Positions 22,349 to 34,825 of a DNA stretch of 64,000 nucleotides are shown piece after piece. Both the position numbers and the translations under genes were made by a program. The notes beneath the pieces were generated by a model, which was given only the letters and a program-made list of their open reading frames with translations, did not search any database and was not told the origin of the DNA. Position 1 is the first letter of the stretch; the number at the start of each line of letters is the position of its first letter. Origin of the DNA: Jaltomata sinuosa (lineage: Eukaryota; Streptophyta; Magnoliopsida; Solanales; Solanaceae); NCBI GenBank assembly GCA_003996215.1, contig QJPP01001543.1, forward strand, positions 186,001 through 250,000, given 5' to 3'.

Positions 22349-25300
22349 TAATAATAAGTTAAAACCTGCCACTGTCATGTCATGTCAAGGGCTTAACGAA
22401 CAAATTGAGCTAGGTGACGATGATTTCAAGGATTATGATGAAGAAACTATGGTTCTCGAAGACTTGATAGAGGAATTAAAAGACTTTGAGAACCGAGAAA
22501 AGCCTAATCTAGAGGAAACTGAGACGGTTAATCTAGGAGACGACCAAGAAGTCAAAGGAACCAGAATCAGTGTACATTTGACAGAAACACAGAAAAGAGA
22601 ACTTATCATATTTCTCCAAGAATACATCGACATATTTGCTTGGGCCTACAGTGATATGCCAGGGCTAAGCACAGACATAGTCTCCCACAAGCTGCCTATT
22701 AATCCAGGGTTTGATCCCATCAAGCAGAAGATTCAAAAGTTCAAGCCAGATCTAAGTCTGAAGTTCAAGGAAGAAGTTACCAAACAGATTCAGTATGTAG
22801 TGGTAGGGGTTACAAAGTATCCGACCTGGTTGGCCAATATCGTCCTAGTTCCTAAGAAAGATGGGAAGATCAGAATCTGTGTTGATTATCAAGACCTGAA
22901 CAGGGCCAATCCCAAATACAACTTCCCATTGCCCAATATCCATATCCTTATCGATAACTGCGCGAAGCATGAAATGCAGTCATTCGTGGATTGTTTTGTA
23001 GGATAGCATCAGATCTTAATGGATGAAGAAGATGCAGAGAAAATAGCCTTTATCACCCCCTGGGGTATCTACCATTACCGAGTGATGCCATTTGGTCTCA
23101 AAAATGCGGGTATTACTTATATGCGAGCCATGACAACCATTTTCCATGACATGATTCATAAGGAGATTGAGGTATAGATGGATGACGTGATTGTAAAATC
23201 CTGTGAGAGTTCGGATCACTTGACCCATTTGAGGAAATTTTTTGACAACCTGCAAAAATACAACCTAAAGCTGAATCCCACAAAGTGTGCTTTCGGGGGG
23301 CCAGCTGGAATATTCTTGGGTTTTATAGTCAGTAGAAGGGGCATCGAGCTCGATCCTTCAAAGATCAAAGCAATTCAGGAGTTGCTTCCCCTGAAGACCA
23401 AGAAAGAGGTTATGAGTTTCCTGGGAAGGTTGAATTATATTAGTCGATTCATAGCTCAATCAACGGTTATTTGTGAACCCATTTTAAAGTTATTAAAGAA
23501 AGATGCGCCGACTGGTTGGACCAAGGAGTGCCAGCAAGCTTTTGATCGTATCAAGGACTACTTGTCCGGTCCTCCGATATTGGTTCCTCCAAGAGAAGGA
23601 AGCCCATTATTGTTGTATCTATCGGTTTCAGAAAATGCCTTCGGATGCATCCTGGGACAACATGATGAAACCAAAAAGTAAGAACGAGCGATTTATTATC
23701 TGAGTAAAAAGTTCACTCCTTGCGAGGCTCGTTAAATTTTGTTAGAAAAGAGTTGTTGTGCTTTGACTTGGGTCACTCAAAAGTTGAGACATTATTTGTC
23801 ATCCTATACGACATATCTCATTTCCAGAATGGACCCCCTGAAGTACATATTCCAAAAGGCCATGCCTACAGGGTAATTGGCCAAATGGAAAACGTTGCTA
23901 TGTGAGTTCGACATCATATATGCGACTCAAAAAGCAATCAAGGGATAGGCCTTAGCAGATCATTTAGCAGAAAATCTGATTGATGAAGATTATGAACCTC
24001 TCCAAAATTACTTCCCCGATGAAGAGATTATGTTCGTAGGTGAGGATATTGCTAAGTCATACCCCGGTTGGAGATTGTTCTTTAACAGAGCGGTCAATTT
24101 TAAAGGTTCAGGCATTGGAGCAGTCCTGTTTTCCGTGCACTAACAACATGGCCGAGTACGAATCTTGTATTCTCGGTATCCAACTAGCTATTAATATGAA
24201 TGCCCAAGAACTATTGGTCATAGGTGATTCCGATTTTCTAATTCACCAAGTTCAAGGTGAATGGGCTGTGAAGAACCCCAAGATCGTGTCATTTGTGAAA
24301 ATGGTTCAAAGTTTGTGCAAGAGATTCAGGAAGATCGAATTCAAGTATACACCAAGGACTCAGAATGAGTTTGTCAATGCCTTGGCAACCATATCCTCCA
24401 TGATTCAACATCCCGATCAGAATTATATCGATCCATTGATAATAGGTCTCAAAGAACAACCTGCGCACTGTGCGCAAGTTGAAGCAGAATCAGACGATAA
24501 ACTATGGTATTATGATATCAAAAGGTATCTAGAAGTTGGAGTCTATCCCGAAGATGTGACCGCCAACCAAAAGAAAACCATTCGTCGAATGGCCAATAAC
24601 TTTTTCCTAAATTGAGTAATCCTGTATAGGAGGACTCCGGACCTTGGTTTCTCAAGATGCGTTGATTCGGTTGAAGCTACAAGACTATTGGAAGAGGTAC
24701 ACACTGGAGTGAATGGTCCCCACATGAATGGGTTCACCCTAGCCAAGAAGATTTTTCGAATTGGATACTTTCGGATGACCATGGAAAATGACTATAGCAA
24801 GTTCGTACAAAAATGTCACAAGGGGCAGATCCACAGAGATTTGATTCTAGTACCACCTAGCGATGTTCATGCAATGAGCTCACCTTGTCCTTTTGTAGCC
24901 TGTGGCATGGATGTCATTGGTGCCGTCGAGCCGTCTGCCTCGAATAGACACAAATTCGTTTTGATAGCTATTGATTACTTCACCAAGTGGGTAGAAGGTG
25001 TTTCTTACAAGTCTTTGACCAAGAAGGTTGTAGCCAATTTTGTTAAAAACAACCTAATATGTCGATTTGGGATCCTCGAGTCAATTATTATCGATAATGG
25101 AAAAAATTTGAACAACCACTTGATGAAAGAAATATGTGAGCAATTCAAGATCACTCACTGTAATTCAACCGCACACCGGCCACAAATGGATGGAGCTGTG
25201 GAAGCAGCCAACAAGAATATTAAGAAGATCTTGATAAACATGGTCGACCATCACCGATCTTGGCATGAGATGTTGCCTCACGCTTTATTAGGATACCAGA

Positions 25301-25751
25301 CGACTGTTAGGACTTTGATCGGGGTGACCCCTTATATATATGTGTATGGGTCGGAAGCAGTGATACCTGCGGAAGTTGAAATACTATCTCTTAGGATCAT
25401 TCAAGAAGACAGACTGAATAATGAGGAATCGGTTCGTGCCCGTCACGAGAAACTCATGTTGATTGATGATAAAAGGATGAGTGTCATATGCCATGGTCAG
25501 TTGTACCAGCAAAGAATGATTTGTGCATTCAACAAAAGAGTGAGAGATCGCATGTTTGTTGTAGGACAACTGGTTCTCAAGCGCATTTTCCCCCACCAGG
25601 AGGAATACAATGGGAAGTTTGCACCCAATTGGCAAGGCCCGTAGTCATGCAGAAAGTGTTATCCGGAGGAGCTCTGATCATATCAGAAATGGATGGTCAA
25701 GTGTGGACCAAACCGATCAATTCCAATGTTGTTAAGAGATACTTTGTTTAG
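22349..25751 (+). pseudogene. pol: Copy B pol: RT, two RNase H domains, integrase
   Basis: The acidic leader and RT are open to 23006. The RT catalytic block reads stop-M-D-D (TAG at 23176-23178 replaces the Tyr codon). Other stops: 23004, 23680, 23733, 23874, 23946. A deletion of about 55 bp near 24128 removes the early part of the second RNase H, which then reads N-N-M-A-E-Y-E-S, G-D-S-D and E-F-V-N-A-L-A (the last acidic residue changed to Asn). Integrase is open from 24688 for over 300 codons with D (M-D-V-I-G), D (I-D-N-G) and E (A-V-E-A-A-N-K), but the zinc motif has C-H-K-G in place of C-x-x-C. Confidence 0.9.
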
Positions 25752-25847
25752 GGATAGTTTTCCTTTAATTTCATTTCCCTGTAATCGCATTCCATGATTG
25801 TGTAATCATTTTTTGATTTGTAATAGCTAAAAACATCCCTATCCTCT

Positions 25848-26204
25848 TGTACGAACTACGTTTGACCTGAATTCTTAAGAATGAGATACGTAGGCGGCCT
25901 GTGTCAGCCTCGGTCAACCCCTTAGGAAAATCTATATTTCCCTGTACGAACTACGTTTGACCTGAATTCTCAAGAATGAGATACGTAGGTGGCTTTTGTT
26001 AGCCTCGGTCAACCCCTTAGGAAAATCTATCTTTCCCCGTACGAACTACGTTTGACCTAAATTTTCAAGAATGAGATACGTAGGCGGCCTTTGTCGGCCT
26101 CGGTCATCCTTTTAATTATTTCCAATAATCTCCCACTATAAGTGTGGGAACTACGTTTGACCTGATTACTGCCTCAGCGGGATACATAGGTGCCATAACA
26201 ATTC
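25848..26204 (+). repeat. 95 bp hairpin repeat array, copy B
   Basis: Three full units (from 25849, 25944 and 26039) and a diverged fourth near 26144, one more than copy A. Each has the CTACGT/ACGTAG stem except the last, where the right arm is ACATAG. Confidence 0.8.
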
Positions 26205-26650
26205 GGTCATATCACCCCAGGAAATGAAAACTGGGGAAGAAATTATGAGAAAGGAATCTCAAAAAATTGGAAGATGAAGGTCGTTGCCAATAAGACAAGA
26301 GAATGCTTGTAGATACGCAAATGCCACAATGGTTCGCTCATATCACCCCAGGAAATGGAAACTGGGGAATAATTTTTGAGAAAGGAATCTCAAAAATTCA
26401 GAAGATGAAGTTTGTTTCCAACAAGACAAGAGAATGCTTGTAGATACGCAAATGCCACAATGGTTCATCCATATCGCCCAGGAAATTGAAACTAGGGCAA
26501 AATTTTTGAGAAAGGAATCTCAAAAATTCAGAAGACGAAGAGCATTAGACTCCGAAGAGTTCCCCAACAAGAATGCAGAGTATGCCAAAGATCAACCAAA
26601 GCAAATACCGAGAAAGAATCTCGCGATCCCCACAGAGTCTCAAGTCTCTT
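26205..26650 (+). repeat. About 128 bp double-hairpin repeat, copy B (3 units)
   Basis: Units start near 26207, 26337 and 26464, each with the CCCCAG/CTGGGG stem or a decayed form and the TTTTTGAGA/TCTCAAAAA stem. Confidence 0.8.
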
Positions 26651-27216
26651 GCCAGAAGGAATAAAATCCGCTAAGAAACCTTTAACTGGGGAATTTTTTT
26701 TGAGAAGGATCCCAAAATTTCCGCCTAGATTCATTCAAGAGTTCAACATTAAGCTCCGAGGAATTCCCCAGCACTGAGAGATCAGAGTCTACTTCAAAGA
26801 AATCCCCAGTCCTATAGGGATTTATCCCCGGCTGTGATAGATTCCTTGAAAATCATCTTTCAAGTTCCCCAGCTAGGACTACGAAGGACCTCCGTACTCC
26901 GCCAGCAGTATGTCAAAAATGTCAAGACCTCGAGTAAAGGACGTTCGTTGAACTAGTACATGACATGACAGGCAGAGACATTTCCAAATCATCTCCTTTT
27001 TAAACCCTTTGTTTTCCAAAGAACTTGTTTGAAAAATATTTACAAAGATTAGTTTTACTCCTTTAATGTGATTTTGTCTTATGTCTACCTTGGTCCGGGG
27101 AGAGTCAAGGGTGACAAGTACCCAAGATTGGAAAGCATACGGAGAAGACAGAACCAGGAGTAGAGGATAGAAGAAGCTCAACACAGGCCAGTTTCGACAA
27201 AACTAACAATTTTTCT

Positions 27217-27714
27217 GTGGATGCAGGTTGTCCCCAAAAGTATATCAGAAAGCAGTCCCGCGTTATCCAACGCGTTCAAAGAAACGCAACAAGACCAGAT
27301 GCTTTAAAATTTGGCGAGAAAATCCCAAAACAACAGGAAGAGGCCATAGAGGCAAAAGCCTCTAAAGCGAATGAATTTTCTGGTAGTTCACATAAACTAC
27401 AAGATAAAGAGAACCTGACAATGTTCTTAAGTCCCCAAAAGGGATGAGGACATCTCGGTCAGCTTCAAAATTTAGGGCACCAAACAAAGAGCAACAACAC
27501 TCCCCACCAATGCCTAGCAAGACAGGGATTACACTGAACATACAATGTTCAAAAAATGGTATTCATAGTTGTCCCTGAAAGCAGGCACGACCATTTCGCT
27601 CGCATTTTTAAAGTTATTTTGATCAGATTCATAGACGCTATCTTTAAAGTCTTTCAAATCTTTATTGTAGTCACTGATAAAAGCGACACTGTGTATGCTA
27701 ACCATTTGCCTTGG
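27217..27714 (+). pseudogene. Conserved 498 nt frame downstream of integrase, copy B
   Basis: Same length and frame as in A and D. A TGA at 27445-27447 interrupts it after 76 codons, with another stop near 27534. The reading frame stays open upstream of the GTG back to about 27113 but has no ATG. No recognised domain. Confidence 0.3.
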
Positions 27715-27779
27715 CGCAAGTACCCACAAAGGAGTCGGTATTAATACCAAAGGTGACGTTTTCATGACTTCCCTATGGG

Positions 27780-28020
27780 ACATTGCATCATGCTACATGG
27801 CATCGCATTTTGCATTCACGTTGCATCATGCTGCATGGCATCACACTTTTGCATTCACATTTGCATCATGATGCACTACATCGCATTGCATCATACCGCA
27901 TTGCATCACATTACATCATATTGCATCACCTGGCATAGCATTGTGTCACATCATATTATGAAATATCTCATTGTATCATATTATATTATGTTGCAACGTA
28001 TTGTATGTCATCCTATCGCA
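27780..28020 (+). repeat. GCATCA-rich tract, copy B
   Basis: Longer than in copy A owing to an extra GCATGGCATCACACTTTTGC segment. No coding sense. Confidence 0.7.
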
Positions 28021-28315
28021 CGATCATGCCAAGAGGGCCATTCATATTTACATGCCGAGAGGGCCATGCCGAGAGGGCCATTCATATTTCCTTGTCAAGA
28101 GGACCATGCTGAGAGGGCCATTCATATTTCCATGTGAAGAGGGCCATTCATATTTCCATGTCAAAAGGACCATGCCAAGAGGGCCATTCATATTTGCATG
28201 CCGAGAGGGCCATGTCAAGAGGACCATGCCGAGAGGGCCATTCATATTTCCATGTCAAGAGGATGATGCCGAGAAGGCCATTAATATTTGCATGTCAAGA
28301 AGACCATCATCATCA
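28021..28315 (+). repeat. 40 bp minisatellite, copy B (7 units)
   Basis: Seven GGCCATTCATATTT cores against six in A; one unit is shortened to about 28 bp near 28133-28160. Frames of 120 and 136 codons over it are artefacts of the repeat. Confidence 0.85.
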
Positions 28316-28429
28316 TATATCACAGACACACATCCCTTGCGAAGATTATGTCCCTCTTCCAGCTGGCTTCAAAGAGGATGACATTCATTAGGCGTCCCCA
28401 AGTCGCACTAGCTGCGCAGGATTGACCTT

Positions 28430-28665
28430 AGCATGCTTATATCCAAAATTACGTGAGACTAAAGGGTCTGACGTTGAGGATATCATTATCATTATCCTTA
28501 TTCATTATGCCAAATTCGGCATGCAGCATGCTTATATCCAAAATTATGTGAGGCAAAAGAGTCTGACGTTGAGGATATCATTATCATTTATTATGACAAG
28601 TATGGTATCCAGCATATTTATGTCCCATATTGCGTAAGGCGGAGGAGTCTGACGTCAATGATATT
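28430..28665 (+). repeat. 95 bp GATATCATTATC repeat, copy B
   Basis: Units begin near 28434 and 28530 with a diverged third near 28610, as in A. Confidence 0.7.
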
Positions 28666-28789
28666 TTGTGCACCTTTATTTGAAAGTATCAATCGCCGAA
28701 AGATGTTGTTATATACCACCAGTCGTCAAGGTTCAAAGCATATTAGCTGACGGATATATGTAAGTTGTCTCTGCCCAAATCAGACAATA

Positions 28790-29330
28790 AATAAGATTTT
28801 CCAACATTTGAAGGTCAAAAGTCGTCTATAAGTCACAACGATATCCAAAATCGGATAGTATGCAAGATTGCCGAAAGCTTGATAGAACTAAGAGTTGTCT
28901 ATAAGACGCAATGATATCTGAAACCAGATAGTGTGCAAGATCACCTGAAAATTGACAGTTCAAAGGTAACGCATAAGTTGCAATGATATCCGAAATTGGA
29001 TAGAGTGCAAGACTACCAAAAATGGATGGTCCAAGGGTTATCTCTAAGCCGCGACATATCCACGTTGATATTGTGCAGGATTACCCAAAGGCTAATAATT
29101 CTAAAGAAATATGTAAGTCACGTCACGTCCAAGATCGGATAAAAGTGTAGGATTACCCAAAAATTGGCGATTCGAAGGATATCTGTAAGCCACCTCTATC
29201 CAAAGTCTGATAATGTGCAAGATTACTCGAAAGCTAGCAAATTAAAGGCGTCTGTAAGCCGCTTCTATCCAAAGTCGGATGATGTGATAGATTACCCAAA
29301 GCCTGAAAATCCAAGGAGTGTTTGTTAGTC
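28790..29330 (+). repeat. Degenerate about 75 bp repeats, copy B
   Basis: One more unit than in copy A: a segment with CTAGCAAATTAAAGGCG near 29232 is absent from A but present in D. Confidence 0.65.
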
Positions 29331-30491
29331 GTGTAGATGAGGAAGATACGCGAGATCTACCCCAAAGACATTTGCAAAAGACCACCGCCAAAAGCCAAGT
29401 AGGCTACTGCATTAAGGAGAATACCCTTAAACAATCAAGAAGGTCGTCATCATTAAAAAATTGCTACACAAGAAATATTATCCGATAGCCAATAAGGCTA
29501 TCACGTTTGACTGTCATAGAAGCGGTCATTTCCTAAAACAAAGACACGAAAGGACGTCATTTTCCTCAAGAAACAACAGATAAAGGAAAATGAGGTACTA
29601 ATCTATCTCTCCTTGATGAATTTTGTTACTACTAACCATTTGGTTTCGAGATATTATCGAGAGCATCCAAGAAGGATGAAATTCTCAAAAGCAAAACCAC
29701 AGGTGCAGACTATACCAAAAATGATGCATCACAATGTGGAACTTTTTTTTTAGCAGCAACTTGTGACACAGCCGGGAGAGAGACGCCAAACTCTTTGGAC
29801 GCGAACTGAGGAACAGCTCACCACCACCATCAGATCACACCCCTATCAGAAGGCATGTGGGTATTTCCTATCTTTGCGTCTTTGTTTCGCATCCAGGGTA
29901 TTTTCTAAACCCACATTGGAAGCAATATTCTTTCCTTTCAAATCCAAGTGGCGATACACCTCAAGCTTTGGAAATTATGTCCAGGAAAATCTTACTTATT
30001 GTTGTGAAGTGCACCACATTCATAGTTGAAAGGTTACAAGCCTCTTTTCTATAGCTTGACTTATTCGTCACTCATCCCGAGCCAAAGGTCGTCTTAACAT
30101 AAAAATTATCTTTTCCACCGATTGAGTTGAACTACAAGCAGCCTGATTCCCTGAGTCCTGGAATATGTAGGCGGGATCTATGATGAAAACTCGGTTGCAT
30201 TCCTATTTCCCCCCAATCCTCCTACTCCCCAGCTTTCCGGTCTCTCCGTACTCTTAAACTGGGAAAGTTTGGAATTTCTTGAAAATCTTGGGTAAAATCA
30301 AGCATCTTGAACTACAAGTGGACTGAGTTCTCGTGTAACCTGAGATGTGTAGGAAACTCGATGCCAGAGTTTGGCCATAACTCCTTAAAATTCATGCTAA
30401 AACCAATTGCTTCCTGAAGATGGACCTGTGATCGGATAAAATATGGAACGTCAATTCCCTTTCCCCAGGGTTCATTACACTCTCCCTACCC

Positions 30492-30506
30492 AAAGGAAGG
30501 GGCAGC
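30492..30506 (+). other. Polypurine tract, copy B
   Basis: AAAGGAAGGGGCAGC directly before TGTTGACACTC, the LTR start. Confidence 0.8.
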
Positions 30507-31322
30507 TGTTGACACTCAATTTTTACCCTCCACATTACGAATTAATCTTGAGCCTGTTGAATTTTAAACAATTTTTGAAATAATTGTTCTGTAAAAAGGG
30601 GTAAATCATTTTCAAATCAGCTTGATAATAGCTCTGAGTAACAATCTATGTTTTTGATATTTAATTATGTGAATTTTATATAAGTTTACTAAAAGAAATA
30701 TTTTATAGCTTAGTGTCATAAAAAGGTCCTTTTAAAAGATTAAACACTTGATTTTTCTCCAAGTTATTTCAAATGAGAAATTAATTGAATAAATTAATTT
30801 CGTAATTGTTAAAGAGGTAATTAAGTGTTAAATTCAATAATTATTTCAATTTGTTTAAGTTAAATGAGCTCAATAATTGATTGTAATTAGTTCGTCTATA
30901 TTCCAATGCTAGCCTAATTCCTTAAATCATTTAAATTCTAGCCAAATTTCATCAATTTATTCGTAATTTGGCTACCTCCTTAAACCTAAAGTGGCCACAT
31001 TTTTGCAAATGTGGCAAAACTTTAAACACCCTTAAACCCCTTCTATGATCAGCCGTTTGGGCTAACCCATTCCCATAACCCACCTATGGCCCACTTCCAT
31101 TTCCCTCTAATCTCCTAACCCGCTCCGGCCCAACACCTCTCACCCTAATCCACCCTTATACGCCTCTTTCTTTTTTCTCTTACTCAGACAAAAACCAAAC
31201 ACCCCTTTAGCTTCGTCTTCTTCTTTTTCTCTCAACAACTCACCTCTCAAACCCTAACGCCACTTCATATCCCCCCGTCTTCTTCACATCTCACGCATCT
31301 AATCCTCTGTGTTGTACGAGCA
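30507..31322 (+). mobile_element. 5' part of Tat LTR (U3), copy B
   Basis: Collinear with 12454-13256 at about 90% identity by eye. Like that copy it has no 3' half and passes into the Athila-like region at an unfixed point near 31200-31300. Confidence 0.7.
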
Positions 31323-32336
31323 ATGCACCTCGTACAACACGTCAGCTCCACTAGTACAACGTTGCCTTCTCCACTTGTGGATGCAAGAGCTAAAGAAGAA
31401 GAGGAGAAAAATCGTGCCACACAACTCATGGTAGATTTATCTACCCCTTCCGGTAAAATTGCTGAAGAAAAACCTCCAGGCCGAGCAAATGAACATGTCT
31501 CGAACATCAAGCTCAATCAAATTCACTTTGGGGATGATGATGAAGATTTGAAAAACATGGAATCGCGCATAAGTCAATATGTACCAGTGGTGCTTGAACC
31601 CCAACAAGAGGAGAAATTTGTATTGGGTGAGGTTGTGAGCCCAGAATGGGTGTTAAACCAAGCTCACCAACTTGAGGCCTATAGGGAACAACACGAGAGA
31701 ATGCTACCAATGTTTGAGGTACTATTTAAAAGGCATGCTAAGAGAAGTCAAAAAGAGAGGATGCTTGAAATTGCTATAAAAAATTTGGACATTGATTTGA
31801 ATGCTCGTGTTGACACGTTCACAATTATGGGTAGTAGTTTTAGGTTGTTCCCTATCAAAGAGGAAGACACAAGGGAAGCTCGTAGCTTGAAGGTGTTCTG
31901 GCAACCAACTAATCCATACAAGGATCATGATGCTGAAAATAAATGAATGATACTAGATTTGCAATGGTTCATCGTGAAAGACTCTAGTTCATTCAAAAGT
32001 GAGGATGCTATAAATGAGACAAGTTTGAAGGTTGAGACGCCCAAGTCTTACTCCAACAACTTGTCAACCTTGAGTTTGATTGAATGGACGAGATTCGAAG
32101 TAATCAAGCTTTTGGAAGACCTTGGAAGGAGGATGGATCAAATTTTATTAGGTTTTAAAGTTGTCATGAACAGAAAGCAAGGAGACCTTCCTCACTTGAA
32201 GGATAAAAAGGGCGAAATGCGACACCAAGAAAATGTCCTTCTCATGTTCACACCTTCACCCTGTGACTTTCACCGGAAGCTTGATTCAAATTTGGGTCGA
32301 TGGTTCAAATCTTCCAAGTGGAGATCTCGATGGTGA
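31323..32336 (+). pseudogene. Uncharacterised Athila-region ORF, block B
   Basis: 338 codons from ATG with one in-frame TGA at 31944-31946, where block A has CGA. Otherwise the best copy of this frame. The end reads K-S-S-K-W-R-S-R-W then TGA, recalling the K-L-K-S-R-W near the end of Athila polyproteins, and lies just before the GGGAGGCAATCCA stretch, so it could be the last part of an Athila polyprotein (weak inference). Charged, mostly helical in look, with no catalytic motif that I can see. Confidence 0.5.
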
Positions 32337-32689
32337 GGTAGCCGGCATCGCACCGCGATGTTAAATTGTGCGCTTGATGGGAGGCAATCCATCATTTTTA
32401 GTCTTTACTTCACTTTTTGTTTCATCTTGGTGTGTTCTAGGTGCCCAAGGGAGGAGAAGAGGAACCAAGTGTTGAAAAGCACCCAAAAATACCTTTGAAA
32501 AGTGTGTTTTTCGTACCTGGAAGAGTGCCCGTCTAACATGCCATTGCACACTCAAATAGTAGACTGAACAAAAACATTGGCATGTACGAATGTGGTGGAC
32601 TTCGCACCTCACAAAGTGCCCATCGCACCTGGGATCGCACGATAAAACACTGCACTATACAAAAATTTAGAAATTCAGTGGATGCTAAA

Positions 32690-33400
32690 GCTTCGCGGTC
32701 GCGACGCTTGACCATCACGATTACGATGAGGAAATTTTCTATGACTCATCGCGACCGCGTAACAACTTTGTGATCACGGGAAGTTGAGTTACTTAACTCA
32801 TCGCGATCGCGATGCACCGAACAGTTTCCAGGTATTAAAGTTCAAATAAGCCTTTATAAAAGCAAAAATTTGCTTTGAAACTTGGCTTCATTTCTCTTCC
32901 AAAGCCAAGAATGAAAATCTACCATCAAATTCAATTTCATAAGAACCTTGCAACTCCTTAGGTATGATCTACGCTTTTTCCTCTTCAATATACCATTATT
33001 GTGTTAAAGTTAGTGCTTCAAACACCCAAGTGGGTGTCAATCTTTACTTTCTTCATAATGTGTAAATTGGATGTTGGGTATGAAATTGTGGGTAAAATCT
33101 ATTGGGGGGTTATAAATCTGTTGGTTTACTGAATTTTAGGGTAAAAAGTGATGCCCATGTGATGTAAAAATGGTGTGCAAAAGGGTGCAAGTCACCTGTT
33201 TGATGAAATGCTTGAACTGAATTTTTTGGGCAAGAAGATGACCATCACGATCGCGATGCCCAAAGCTCGCGATTGCGATGACCAAGTTCTCTGATCCTCG
33301 CGATCGTGATGCCCCATTCTGCGATCGTGATGCTTCAGTTTTCTAAAAAATAATAATTTGTCTTCGCAATCGTAATAGACAGGGTCGCGATAGCGATGCC
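32690..33400 (+). repeat. GATCGCGATG-rich noncoding clusters, block B
   Basis: Clusters at 32690-32820 and 33236-33400; less decayed than in block A (for example CATCGCGATCGCGATGC near 32800). Confidence 0.6.
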
Positions 33401-33557
33401 CAGTTTTCACTACTCCAAAAATAACAACTCTGCCCAGATTTGCTCTGAATCATTTTGGCTTGTTTCTTTGGCCTAATCTGATCCTAATACATTTCTCTAC
33501 ATGCCTATCTTGTTGTTTTAAAACTTTGATCATTATGTAGGTACCTTAATCTTGAAA

Positions 33558-34825
33558 ATGGCAGGAATTGCACACGAAGATGCCAACCAAGTGGCTGACG
33601 AATAGTACTTTCACCAAGGAACCTTCATCTCCCTCAAGTACTCCCAACTTTATGATCGTCTCTTGACAAAGCTAATCACGAGGGAGCGAGGTATCGTGTT
33701 GGACATATTGGAGGAGAAATGGGCCGACTTCTATAGGAAGTTGGTTGACAGTGGGTAGATTTTCTTCGCCGCCAAACCTATCAAGGTGAACTTTGTCGTG
33801 GTTCGAGAGTTATATGCCAATAAAGCTGAGACAGACTTCGCCAACAACATGATGGGGCAGGTGTGGGGAAAATTAGTTCGCTTTGATCCAGAGTTGATCA
33901 ATGGATATTACAACCTCCTGAATGCTGACAATGCCACCTAAAATGCCTGAGCTACAGAAAAGGGGCCCGAGTCATTTGTGGAACATTTGCATGATAGCGA
34001 GATCCCGCAATGGATAGCATTGAATACAAGGATCGAGTCATACGAGTTTAACTTTAAAGCCTACACTTGGCATTCAATCATTTGTGCCCGAGTTATGCCA
34101 TCCAAAAATGAGTCTGACGTGACCACCAACAAAGAAAAGGTGATTTATGGTCTAATGGAGGGACTCCCAGTGAATGTGGGGCAATTGATTGTGCATGAAA
34201 TTCAACAAGTATTGCTCAGAGGTAATAAGAGTTTGATTTTCCATTTATTGATCACATACTTGTGCTACCAAGCTGGGGTCACTAAGAGGGATGAAGAGAA
34301 TGAGTGTAAGCCCGAGAAAATGATCTACCCTTTGAAGAAGAGAGGCCTTATGCAAGCATCAATGAAGAGGAAGATAGACGTGGACTCATCATCATTTGGT
34401 ATATTTTATGAGTCTAACGAGGCACGTGAGTCATACACTTCTGCTGAGGCTATTGGTCTACTCAGAATTGGGCCTCCGACACTCCGCCACATCTCCATCC
34501 AAGTCTATGGCATAGATGCCCATCTTTGTCAGATTGTAGCAAGCATACCCTCGGGTCTAGGTGAGATTTCAACCACACCGGCTGCCTCTACCACCCTAGT
34601 GGACCTACACTATCTAGTGTAATAAGGCAACAACAACACATCAAGGAGAGGTTGGACAAGGTGGAGAGGCGATAGAAAAAGCAAAGGGACCACGACAGAA
34701 AGCAAAGCGAGTGCCTAACAAAGATAATGAGCACTCTGAGGAAGCTATGTGGGTTTGAGGGCAAATATGATGCTGATGAGGAAGACTGGGTCCTCTCTGG
34801 ACCTAGCAGTTCTGGTTCTAATTGA
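33558..34825 (+). pseudogene. Degenerate plant transposon-protein-like ORF, block B
   Basis: ATG at 33558, M-A-G-I-A-H-E-D. Stops at 33603 (TAG), 33756 (TAG) and 33948 (TGA) are followed by 214 open codons (33978-34622) that end in V-D-L-H-Y-L-V. A frame change leads to the conserved tail G-P-S-S-S-G-S-N at 34825. Block A reads through at the first stop, so the two copies decayed separately. About 420 residues when intact. Athila 3' ORFs of this kind have been called env-like, but I see no signal peptide or membrane segment. Confidence 0.55.

Larger units (their letters stand above)
18240..30506 (+). mobile_element. Tat-clade Ty3/gypsy retrotransposon, copy B (most complete)
   Basis: Has 5' leader, gag, protease, intron, pol and the full 3' noncoding region to the polypurine tract. 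The 5' LTR and primer site are absent: the leader grows out of relic DNA at about 18110-18240. The leader 18240-18663 has a CTACGTA/TACGTAG stem and no gene. The 3' part repeats the order seen in copy A; 29331-30491 has no gene but holds stem motifs near 30130-30175 and 30311-30352. Against A it differs at roughly 9% of positions by eye. Confidence 0.9.
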
